Below, piece after piece: positions 1 through 8,948 of a DNA stretch of 64,000 bases (position 1 is the first letter of the stretch; the number at the start of each line of letters is the position of its first letter). The DNA is from Arabidopsis thaliana (lineage: Eukaryota; Streptophyta; Magnoliopsida; Brassicales; Brassicaceae). Made by a program: the position numbers and the translations under genes. The stretch is from NCBI RefSeq assembly GCF_000001735.4, contig NC_003071.7, positions 12,331,151-12,395,150 on the forward strand, in the 5' to 3' direction. The notes beneath the pieces were generated by a model. It did no database searches, was not told where the DNA came from, and saw only the letters and a program-made list of their open reading frames with translations.

Positions 1-43
1 ATATTTGGATCGGTCCTTTACCAAAATGAAAGAAAAAAACTAT

Positions 44-103
44 TCCGCTGCCGGGTTTGAACCCAGATTTCATCATTGAAATAAACATGTGTGCTACAGC
101 GGA
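44..103 (-). ncRNA. tRNA-like gene, copy 1 (tRNA-Glu-derived, D-arm missing)
   Basis: On the minus strand a perfect 7-bp acceptor stem (TCCGCTG with CAGCGGA) encloses a TAGC-ACA A-box-like motif, a hairpin with stem ATTTC/GAAAT, and a T-arm with GGTTCAAACCC (B-box). This copy has lost one base in the T-arm and has a G-U pair in that stem, so it is somewhat decayed. A TATA-like motif (131-138) begins 28 bp upstream, a CAA triplet lies at -5 to -7, and a run of seven T follows the 3' end. The acceptor and T-arm resemble plant tRNA-Glu as I remember it. Confidence 0.6.
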
Positions 104-514
104 TTGGTTGAAAGTATCTCCAATTAACTAGTATATACCCTGTCTAATTAATACTCTCTACCTATCACGTGTTAAGACCGAACACATATTAAGAGAAAGA
201 GAGGAGAGCCACTAGTTTTGTTTAAGTGTTCTCTTAACAATGTGTGTTCTTGATTCAATCTTTTAAAAAAATGGTGTGAGTGATATATAATGTGGTTCTT
301 TGATTGTACCAATTGACATATACTAGATTCATAAATCAGAAACTCAAACAAATACTCAGATTAAACACCACTATTAACTATTATCCGTTAATTTGACAAA
401 AGAGTTTTGACTATCCCAATTTTCACAAGATATATGACTCATTCTGTCAACTAAGCACAAATCATCGTAATAACATCTTAGTAACAACATGTTAGTCGTA
501 TTTGGAAGAGATAA
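104..514. other. Non-coding remainder of array unit 1
   Basis: AT-rich sequence homologous to the stretch after the tRNA-like gene in unit 5 (around 4690-5050), including the shared cacaagat and ctcatt-tgtc-act motifs. There is no credible open reading frame. It ends at the LINE target site. Confidence 0.6.
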
Positions 515-527
515 GCACTATCTTGAT
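515..527 (+). repeat. Target-site duplication, left copy
   Basis: GCACTATCTTGAT is repeated exactly at 1662-1674. Joining the flanks recreates the unit-start motif seen intact at 3611, so this is the insertion site of the LINE. Confidence 0.9.
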
Positions 528-1620
528 GGATTTAGTTGGTCCCACACTAAATCCGGAAATTATACAATTAAATCCGGGTATTGGGCTGCGCGAGATTTGT
601 CTCGTCCTACTTGTGACCTCCCTTTTTAGGGACCGAGTGTTTTTGCACTTCAGGCACAAGTATGGAAGCTTAAAACTACGCGAAACCTTATGCATTTTGC
701 GTGGCAATGTATCACGGGGTGTCTAGCCACTTGTCAAAGACTTGTCTACCGACATATTGGCACAGATAAAGGATGTCCTCGTTGCGGAGCGGAAGAGGAG
801 ACTATTAATCACATCCTTTTTCATTGTCCGCATTCCAGACAGATTTGGGCATTGTCACCTATTCCCACTTCAGGGCACCTCTTCCCTAGGAGCTCCCTCT
901 TCTATAATTTTGATTTTCTCTTCTGGCGGGGCAAGGAATTCGGAATAGGAGAGGATGTTCTTGAACTCTTTCCATGGATACTTTGGTATATATGGAAAAG
1001 TCGTAATCGATTTTTGTTCGAGAATTTTAAAGAACCTCCTTTGGAGACTTTGGCCTTGGTGATCAAAGAGGCAATTGCCTGAAAACAAGCAAACCAAAAA
1101 GAAGTAGCCATCACAGAGTCTATTTCACTTCCGGTTCTGGCACATCTCCCTCCCCCTAGGACTTCTGAGTGTCAGTTTGATGCTTCTTGGCATTTGGAGG
1201 ATACTCTGAGTGGACATGGATGGATTTTAGTTGATCAAGATATTACTCTTCATCTTGGCCTCAAAAGTACGAAAAGAAGTCTATCACCGCTTCATGCGGA
1301 AGTGGACTCCTTGCTTTGGGCTATGAAGTGCATGATATCAATTGGCGAGACCTCTGGAGCCTTTGCATCTGATTGCTCCGATTTGATATCTCTTCTCGAT
1401 AACCAAGAAGAATGGCCAACTTTTGCAGCGGAATTGGCCTCTTTTCGATCTCTTATTGTTTTTTTTCCTTCTTTTCGTATTAGATTTATTCCTCGTAGTT
1501 TTAACACTTGAGCAGACCTTTTAGCCAAAAAAGCTAGGACTAGAAATATTCTTTTTTCCCATGTAAGCAAGTCGGTTCCTGAATGGCTCTCCCTAGCGGA
1601 TAGCGTCTTTCCGATAACTT
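528..1620 (+). pseudogene. LINE ORF2 C-terminal remnant (zf-RVT plus RNase H)
   Basis: This is a single frame broken by TAG at 627, TGA at 1080 and TGA at 1509, and ending at a natural stop near 1619. The residues expected at the breaks are Gln, Trp and Arg, so each stop fits one C-to-T change on one strand or the other. That pattern is typical of methylated, silenced transposons. No frameshift was found. It cannot make a functional protein. Confidence 0.85.
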
Positions 1621-1661
1621 AATAAAAATGGTGTTTGACGGAAAAAAAAAAAAAAAAAAAG
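528..1661 (+). mobile_element. 5'-truncated LINE (non-LTR retrotransposon) with poly(A) tail
   Basis: The element is flanked by 13-bp target-site duplications and ends in a run of 18 A (1642-1659) preceded by GTTTGACGG. One reading frame (codons starting at 528) covers the C-terminal part of a plant LINE ORF2. First comes the linker beginning GFSWSHTKSGNYTIKSGYW, then a zf-RVT zinc-binding region (CPRCG...HILFHCPHSRQIW, about 765-850), then an RNase H-like domain (FDASW at about 1177, HAEVDSLLWA, ASDCSDLI, FIPRSFNT-ADLLAKKAR). The endonuclease and most of the reverse transcriptase are missing, as expected when target-primed reverse transcription stops early. Three in-frame stops make it dead. 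Confidence 0.92.
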
Positions 1662-1674
1662 GCACTATCTTGAT
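1662..1674 (+). repeat. Target-site duplication, right copy
   Basis: Exact 13-bp repeat of 515-527, directly after the LINE poly(A) tail and one G. Confidence 0.9.
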
Positions 1675-1901
1675 ATTAGCTTCATACTGTGACTAAAAGT
1701 ACAATTCTTGAAGCAACTTGGAACAATAGATTTCTTCTTGAATCTCCTTCTTAGAAACTCTGCCCCTAATCCAATAATTTCTTCTTAGAAAGTCAACTTA
1801 GACAAGCATAATCAATTTTATAATAAAGACTGGTGTAGATGTTCAAATATCTTGAATATGTCCTTAATTTACCTGACTAAAAGAATTGGAAAAAAAAGTA
1901 T

Positions 1902-1964
1902 TCCGCTGCCGGGGTTTGAACCCGGATTTCATGACATTGAAATTAACCGATGTGCTACAGCGGA
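1902..1964 (-). ncRNA. tRNA-like gene, copy 2
   Basis: This is the most complete copy. It has a perfect 7-bp acceptor stem, an A-box-like TAGCACATCGG, a 6-bp central hairpin ATTTCA/TGAAAT with a 6-nt loop, and a 5-bp T-stem CCGGG/CCCGG with the 7-nt loop TTCAAAC. CAA lies at -5 to -7, a TATA-like motif starts 28 bp upstream (1992-1999), and a run of eight T lies downstream. At 63 nt it is too short for a D-arm, and the central loop gives no normal 7-nt anticodon loop, so it cannot be a decoding tRNA. Its acceptor and T-arm resemble tRNA-Glu. Confidence 0.68.
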
Positions 1965-2686
1965 TCTGTTGAATATATTTCCATTCAATTAGTACATAGA
2001 CTATAGAAAAAATAAGTGTGTTCTAACAATTAAGACAAGAGACTATAATTTTGTTGAAGTGTTCTGCTTTGTAGCATTTAAAGTGCTTTCAATGAAGCGA
2101 TGTCGTTGTGAGGTGGTAACGATTCTTATTCTAACTAAAAACAGAATTGTTATGAGGTCGTTGAGCTAAAAAGCTCTTGTATATCTTCTCTTTAGGTCTT
2201 TTTGCTTTGTCTTTTGTTCTATAACTCAAAGACTCCAATGATAGTGAATTGCAAGGTGTTATTCTTGCTGAGATGTACATGATACGGCATAGATCTTGAA
2301 GAACTCGCAATAAGTTGAAAACCTAACCAAACTGGAATAAAAACAAAGATGCACAAGTCTTAAAGAATGAATTGTTTTAAGATTTCTTTCCACTGCAAAA
2401 TGATAAGCACAATTTTGGTATTAGCTTCATACCATACTCGAAGCACAAATCTTAAAGAAACTTGCAGCCAAGAAATTCCTCCATGAATCTCATTCATCTC
2501 AAAGATCAAAACTCTGCTCCTCTCCAATGGTTTTTTTTCTTACAAAGTCAACTTAGACAAGCATAATCGATTTTAATAAAAGTATAATTGTGGTGTATTA
2601 TAGATTTATTTGTCAGATGTTGAATTCTTTAGATGTATTTTGGATCTGTCCTTTACCTGACTAGATAGAAAGAAAACAAAAAGTAT
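1965..2686. other. Non-coding array DNA between tRNA-like copies 2 and 3
   Basis: AT-rich unit sequence. The same order of motifs recurs at 3925-4587. I see no coding or other RNA signal. Confidence 0.55.
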
Positions 2687-2747
2687 TCCGCTGCCGGGGT
2701 TTGAACCCGGATTTCATCATTGAAATAAACCGGTGTGCTACAGCGGA
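2687..2747 (-). ncRNA. tRNA-like gene, copy 3
   Basis: It has a perfect 7-bp acceptor stem, A-box-like TAGCACACCGG, central hairpin ATTTC/GAAAT, and an intact T-arm CCGGG-TTCAAAC-CCCGG. It is 61 nt long. A TATA-like motif (2775-2782) starts 28 bp upstream, CAA is at -5 to -7, and a T5 terminator lies just downstream. The discriminator base after the acceptor is A, as in tRNA-Glu. Confidence 0.68.
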
Positions 2748-2934
2748 TCTATTGAATGTATCCCTCATTAACTAGTGTATAGACTAAAAACAAATTAGTT
2801 ATGAATACCTATCACATGTTAAGACCGATCACATATGAAAGAGAGGAGAGCCATTAGTTTTGTTGGAGTGTTCTCTTAGTGTTCTTGATTCTTGAAAATA
2901 CCTATCACTTTGTATTGATAAATTCAGTTCTTGA

Positions 2935-3309
2935 GAACACCAAGCCTGAGACGAAAAACTTCTTCCATAAAGAGGAAGCCCTTCACGTAGCTTCACCTTT
3001 GGTTCCCAACCAAGAACTTCTTTAGCTTTGCCTCGGATCATCTGGTATGTTCTCCACAATCTTTATCTCCACGTCCGGTTTAATAAGCTGCACCAATTCT
3101 CAATACTTATTTGTTAACTATAATCACGTTCACAAGAAATTAACAACAACAAAAAAACTATAATCACGCTCATGTGAAATGAAATAAAAAATGACACTGC
3201 TAACCGCTTTAACCGTTTCAGCGAGCTCAACAATTGAGAATTCACCTGGATTGCCTATGTTGATCGGTCCGGATTTGTCTCCTGCCATCAGACGCTTTAG
3301 ACCTTCCAT
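2935..3309 (-). pseudogene. UXS fragment (exons 8 and 9 only)
   Basis: Duplicate of the 3' end of UXS6. The exon 8 copy (3205-3309) keeps the exact length of 105 nt and both splice signals, although Val is replaced by Met at its start. The exon 9 copy (up to 3087) keeps its acceptor but carries deletions that remove the DISKAK-like region and shift the frame after the [16 protein letters not shown] motif. No exons 1-7 lie upstream; instead the next tandem unit begins. It is a non-functional duplicate, probably the locus annotated as UXS-related (At2g28755 from memory). Confidence 0.85.
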
Positions 3310-3863
3310 CTACAGAACCAAAGTTGGACTATGTATCATTTTATAATATACATCGCAAAATGGTATGAATAATTTCTGCAATTTGATCCAAAAAAGTTTC
3401 TTACCAGTCACCACTTTTTTAAGGTGGATTCCGTAAAATAGAGTTTTCATTGTTATCAATCAAAATTTTTGAATAATGATAAAGATAATGAATGACTTCC
3501 TACCGTAAAATAGGATGGACATACATACCATGTTTACTCTCATACCATGTTCGTCATAGAATTGTCAACCAGTTGAAAAACTGTCAAAACAAAAACCGTA
3601 ATTGGGAGAGATAAGCGCAATCTTGATATTAGTTTCACACCGTTACTAAAAGTACAAATCTTGAAGCAACTTGGAACCAGTAGATTTCTTCATGAATATC
3701 ATTCAATACAAAGCTCAATACAGATAAAGAAAAATTTGTCCTTCTCCAATTGTTTCTTCTTACATAGTCAACTTAGACAAGCGTAATCAATTTTATTATA
3801 AAGAATGATGTAGACTGTTCAAATATTTTGAATCTGTCATTGACCTGACTAAAAGAAAAGCAT
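3310..3863. other. Array DNA between the UXS fragment and copy 4
   Basis: The first part resembles the UXS6 intron after exon 8, and the rest begins a new unit at 3608. No gene is seen. Confidence 0.5.
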
Positions 3864-3924
3864 TCCGCTGCCGGGGTTTGAACCCGGATTTCACCATTGA
3901 AATTAACCGATGTGCTACAGCGGA
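3864..3924 (-). ncRNA. tRNA-like gene, copy 4
   Basis: It has a perfect 7-bp acceptor stem, A-box-like TAGCACATCGG, a central hairpin ATTTCA/TGAAAT with loop ATGG, and an intact 5-bp T-stem and TTCAAAC loop. A TATA-like motif starts 28 bp upstream (3952-3959), CAA is at -5 to -7, and a T4 run lies downstream. Copies 2 and 4 share the D-region sequence, as expected if their units were duplicated together. Confidence 0.66.
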
Positions 3925-4587
3925 TCTATTGATCATATCTCCATTTAATTAGTATATGAACTATAGAAAAAATTAGTGTGTTCTAACAATTCAAGAAGAG
4001 GAGAGAGTTAAAATGTTGTTTAGAGACAGAATTGTTATAAGTCCTAGTCTTCTTTTTTTTTTTTAACTCAAAGACTCCACTGATAGTGAATTGGGAGGTG
4101 TTGTTCTTGCTGAGGTATAACTTGGATCACATTGATCTCGAAAAACTCATAAAACATGTGCTCTTGATTCAATTTTCATACAAATATCATAGGTATTAGT
4201 CATAAAAATTCTCATTAAGTTGAATACTTATCCACATTGGAATCAAAACAAAGAAGCACAAATCTTGAAGAATGAACTCAGAATTTCTGTTTTAGGATTT
4301 CTTTCTCATGCAAAATTATAAGCACAATCTTGGTATTAGCTTCATACCGTACCTAGACGCACAAATCTTGAAAAAAACTTGCAGCCAAGAAATTCCTTCA
4401 TGAATCTCAAAACTCTGCCCTTCTCCAATGGCTTTTTTGGAACCATGTCAACTTAGACAAGCATAAATTTTAATATATTAAAAATAATGGTATTTTGTAG
4501 GTTTATTTGGTCAGATATTGAATTGTTTAGTTGTACGTATTGGATCTGTCTTTTACCTGACTAGAAAGAAATAACACAAAAGAGTAT

Positions 4588-4613
4588 TCCGAAAAACTGT
4601 GTGCTACAGCGGA
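4588..4613 (-). pseudogene. tRNA-like gene, copy 5 (internal deletion)
   Basis: The 5' acceptor strand and A-box-like region are present, but the central hairpin and T-arm are deleted, leaving 26 nt. The TATA-like motif 28 bp upstream (4641-4648) and CAA remain. It no longer has a B-box and should not be transcribed normally. Confidence 0.7.
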
Positions 4614-5318
4614 TTAGTTGAATGTATCTTCGATCAACTAGTATATAGTCTATAAACAAAATTAGTAGTTTCTACCAATCACGTTTTAAGACCAATCGCA
4701 TATTAGGAGAAAGAGAGGCTTCAACCTTGAGCTTAAGAAGAAGAGAGACTCTAGTTTGTTGGACTGTTCTCTTAACAATGTCTCTTCTTGGTTCATTCTT
4801 TAAACCAGTGGTGTGAGAGATAATGAGGTAGAGTACAAACTGACATAAACTAGATTGTTAAATCAGAAACTCTATAAACCAAAAAACTCGAAAATCCGGA
4901 TTGACACACTATTAGTTTTTATTCGTTTGATGTTTCAAATGAATTCGATCATTTGGGTACAATACAAGGAAAACAATTTGGACTTTTCCACATTTCACAA
5001 GATCAGTGAAAATGAAACGACTCATTTTGTCGACTACTAAGCTTAAAACATCTCACTGATTACATTCATAATAAAATTCAAGTAGTAACGTAACATCACT
5101 TCCCTAAAATGTTCCTCGTTAGGACGCTTATTTCCTACAAACTCAAAATGCAAAGAGAAAGATTAAAAGACATGCTCCACATGTTCCGGGGATATGTGTG
5201 CACTTGCTTCGACTTGGAACCCCGATTTCAAACAAACAAACAAAATGATAAGACCACACAATTCCATGAAATTAAAATAGCAATTATTTTTCTTCTTCTT
5301 TTTTTTGGAAAATAAGTT

Positions 5319-7492
5319 TTACTTCTTCGGAACACCAAGCCTTAGACGAAAATCTTCTTCCATAAGAGGAAGCCCCTCACGTAGCTTCACCTTTGGTTCC
5401 CAACCAAGAACTTCTTTAGCTTTGCTTATGTCTGGTTTCCTCTGCCTTGGATCATCAGGTGTGTTCTCTACCATCTTTATCTCCACGTCCGGTTTAATAA
5501 GCTGCATCAATTCTCATTATATACGACATTACTTATTTGTTACACATTTATGTGAAATGAAATAACAAAAATGTTAACCTCTTTAACCGTCTCAGCGAGC
5601 TCAACCATCGTGAATTCGCCTGGATTGCCTATGTTTATCGGTCCGGTTTGGTCTCCTTCCATCAAACGCATTAGACCTTCCACCTACAAAACCAAAGTTA
5701 AAATCATTTCTGAAATTTGATCCGCATGTTTTTACCAATCAGACTTTTTCTTTGTGAAATCACATTTTTCGTTCTTCTATTTTCCGCGATTCCATAAGAT
5801 CAATGCTAGTGAGATTGTCTAACCATCATTCCATGGGGTTTCAAATTTATTTCTCTTTTATTACCATTCTGTTCTACATTGTTATTTTCGTAAAGATAAT
5901 GAGTTGCTTGCTGCTATATATGATGGACACACATACCATGTCCGAAACATAACAGAAACTGCGGGTTTGTGTTCCCGGTTTCTGAACAGTCAGAGCTTCT
6001 CCCCTGCAAACCCAAAACAATTTTATCAAACAAAAAGGCTTTAGAATTAGTCTAGGATTCGACTCAAAATTACTCGGCTATTTTTTCAAGAAAAAAAAAA
6101 AAAAAAAAGATAAATTCAAGAACTTGATGGAGATTAGTTTCACCTGAGAGCCTGAGCAATGAAGTTGCTCACAACGCGACCATCATCAATGTTCATACGA
6201 GGACCATATGTGTTGAATATCCTCGCTATGCGTATCTCTACAATGGCCAGACAATAGAAGTAATAACTAATCAGCCAATAAGCTTAAATCAAAGTTTTCA
6301 AGAAAATGGTAAAAGAGTGATTAATTTTACCAATCCCATGTTGCCTATGGTAATCAAACATAAGAGTCTCGGCAACACGTTTTCCTTCATCATAACAGCT
6401 TCTAACACCTTATAATGTGCCACCAGCAAATTCATTTTGTGTTAGTTCATAAATTGATAAACTGAGATTATTACAAATAATAGTCATATAATGACTTACC
6501 GATCGGGTTTACATTTCCCCAATAGCTCTCGGTTTGAGGGTGAACCAAAGGATCACCATACACTTCAGATGTGGAAGTAAGTAAAATTCTTGCTCCAACT
6601 CGCTTAGCTAGTCCTAACATGTTAAGTGTGCCAATCACATTTGTTTTTATCGTCTGCCATTAGAAAGATGAAAAGGATATATGATCATAAGTCATAAAAA
6701 TATATCAGCTAGCATTTTGCGAGTTTTGATTAACGAAGTTTAACAAACCTTAACGGGGTTGTATTTGTAGAAAATTGGAGAAGCGGGACATGCTAAATGG
6801 TAGATTTGATCAACCTCGACGAAAAGAGGTTCAGTCACATCTGAAAAAATCACAAGAATGAGTATTAATGCATTGTTTTGGTTAATGAGTATTAAGTAAG
6901 TTTGATTAATTAAGAAGATACTATACCATGACGAATTAGCTCAAATCTTGGATGACCAATCCATTTCTTGAGATTGTCTTTTGATCCTGTGAAGTAATTA
7001 TCCGCAACGATTACTTCATTCTTTTCGTTTTGCATCAATTTATCAACGAGATGTGAACCAATGAATCCAGCTCCTCCGGTCACCAAGATCCTCATATTCG
7101 ACTGTATTTTCAAAATCATTCAACAAATCAATTTCTACCACTACATGGATCATAGTGATTTGTGTTAGTATAGTTGTTGCATCACCACGGGTAATGAATG
7201 TTGTTGTCGGAAAAAAAAACAAGTTTTCAACTATCAAAGCCTTAAAGGTGAGATTGGATCTATAGAGTTTCAACTTTTTCACTTATGACATTGACTTAAG
7301 CATAACTACACTTTAAACTAGAGTAAATACTAAAAACTTTCATTGCATTTAGAACTCAATTGAACAAAAAGTTTAAAGAGTATTTTGACTTCAAAAAACA
7401 GAACTAACCTGAAAAAACTTGGAATTACGCAGAGGAGACGGCATAGGTGGTGGCTTTGTCGTCGTCGTCCCGTTAGAAGAATTAGACGCCAT
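5319..7492 (-). CDS. UXS6: UDP-glucuronic acid decarboxylase (UDP-xylose synthase)
   Basis: Converts UDP-glucuronic acid to UDP-xylose, the donor for xylan and other cell-wall glycans. Nine coding exons join to 343 codons: 7409-7492, 6927-7101, 6749-6840, 6500-6653, 6331-6408, 6144-6237, 5937-6003, 5579-5683 and 5319-5501, all with GT-AG junctions. The protein is a short-chain dehydrogenase-type enzyme. An NAD-binding TGGAGFIG motif lies at residues 36-43, a TSTSE catalytic Ser/Thr region at 143-147, and the catalytic Tyr174-x3-Lys178 in CYDEGK. There is no N-terminal membrane anchor, which fits the cytosolic UXS3/5/6 group rather than the Golgi forms. A leader intron (7495-7619) appears to precede the start codon. 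I recognised the sequence as the Arabidopsis UXS6 protein. Confidence 0.95.
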
Positions 7493-7697
7493 TTCTACAA
7501 TTTTGAATCAAATTTAATAAACTCTAATCACAGATTCATCATGAGATTTAGAAAACCAAAAACAGAATAATACACATGCATTTACATACACAATCACACT
7601 GATTAGAGTATCAATCAACCTGATGATCTAAGAAACTTGATGAAAAATAAAAATTGTCTTCTGATCTTGATGACATTAAGAGATTCACTGGAATCAA

Positions 7698-7705
7698 TAT
7701 TTATA
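7698..7705 (-). promoter_or_regulatory. TATA box of UXS6
   Basis: TATAAATA on the minus strand, about 80 bp upstream of the leader-intron donor near 7620. A short untranslated first exon would fit between them. Confidence 0.6.
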
Positions 7706-8600
7706 CGCATGTAAATTTAAATAAATCATATGAAACATGAAGATAGTCCCACAAAATTTGTTAACTAAGCCACACCAAAAAAAAAAAAAAAAATCCCTAC
7801 CAGAAAAAATGAAGCTTCAAATGAACGAAAAGTGAGACTACGAAATGCACCAAACCCAATTTTAAGTTGGTCACCAAACGTCGCTTATGAATAAAGTTTC
7901 AATAAAGAAAATGAGAACGTTTTTATATCAAGAAAGAGAGATGACAAAAAATAAAGAAAGAAAGATAAGAGAAAACAAAGACTAAGAGAGTTTGACTTTA
8001 GACTATTCTCGACATTTAAGAATTAAGACTGAGGAAGGAAGATGGAATAATAAATTATGGGTTTTAAGGATTTTATAGATCTTAAATTTCGAGATTTGCG
8101 CGACTCGATTAACTTAAACTTGAGTATTAATAAAAAGAAAAAGAAAAGCTTAGAGTATTACATATTGACGGGAGTTAGATATTCGCCGTAGGAATCGAAC
8201 CGTTGACTTGATATTGCGCTAAACGAATATCGCACCATTTTCATAATTTCATTCGCAATTTGTCGAGAATATGATTTTTCTTTGATTTCAGTGTTTATTT
8301 GTTCCAAGAAAAATATAAAACTAAAAGAGATTTTTTTTTATTTTAACTTGAAATAGAAAAGGTGCGAGATTTTGCTATCTGACTAACTTTTAAAAATGAG
8401 TGTAAACATCGAATAAAAAAAAAAAATGACATTCATTTCAGAATATTAGGAAAAAAAAAACATAAACTTTTCGAAATAGCTTAGTATATAAAGAAATTAG
8501 ATATGAAAAAAAAACTATAAAAAATAGAGTATTAAAGTCTTAAAGTTGTCGTTGACCAATACGAATTAAATAAAGCAATCAAGCGAAATCAAACATAAAA
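7706..8600. other. UXS6 upstream region
   Basis: AT-rich DNA with purine-rich stretches (GAAAGA-type around 7930-7990) and no open reading frame worth calling. It separates UXS6 from the tRNA-His gene. Confidence 0.5.
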
Positions 8601-8672
8601 GTGGCTGTAGTTTAGTGGTTAGAATCCCACGTTGTGGCCGTGGGGACCTGGGCTCGAATCCCAGCAGCCACA
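8601..8672 (+). tRNA. tRNA-His (anticodon GTG)
   Basis: Complete cloverleaf. The acceptor is GTGGCTG with CAGCCAC plus discriminator A. The A-box region reads TAGTTTAGTGG. The anticodon stem is CCACG/CGTGG with loop TTGTGGC, placing anticodon GTG at 8634-8636. The T-arm reads CTGGG-CTCGAAT-CCCAG. CAA triplets lie just upstream and a run of about ten T follows the gene, so RNA polymerase III start and stop signals are present. It is an ordinary nuclear tRNA, without the extra 5' G, which is added after transcription. Confidence 0.97.
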
Positions 8673-8948
8673 CTTTTTTTTTTCTCTAAACTTGTTATAT
8701 TATTTTAACATTTGAATAAGAGGCCAACGAATTACTCAAAGAGTCCCAACATTTATTATTTACTAATTTTCTATGCACTTTTTAGACTCTTCAGTCTTCA
8801 CATAATTGGTATTGGTATTATTGGTATATAAACCGGTTAACCACAAAGCCTTATTACAGGAACAAAAAAAAAAAGAGATGATAAACCAAAAAAACAAACG
8901 TTTTCGTCTTTCACACGCCATTTGTTGTTTATCAATGGTAAAATATTA

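Larger units (their letters stand above)
1..5300. repeat. Tandem array of about five tRNA-like units next to UXS6
   Basis: Five related units lie head to tail. They begin near the window start (partial), 511, 2401, 3608 and 4318. Units 2-5 open with a shared motif reading gataagc-aat-ttg-tattagcttcata, and each of the five holds one minus-strand tRNA-like gene about 230-270 bp later. After removing the LINE in unit 2, the spacing between tRNA-like genes is about 0.71, 0.79, 1.18 and 0.72 kb. The long interval is the one that also carries a UXS exon 8-9 fragment. Units 1, 3 and 5 share a second block (agaaagagagg, then gttctctta) after the tRNA-like gene; units 2 and 4 share a different one (gttctaacaatt). 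This suggests that a two-unit segment was itself duplicated. The copies have diverged, so the array is not recent. Confidence 0.8.

Noticed and set aside
1292..1570. Minus-strand open frame inside the LINE
   Set aside because: Antisense shadow of the RNase H-like region.
7385..7570. Plus-strand open frame across UXS6 exon 1
   Set aside because: Antisense shadow of the real first exon and leader.
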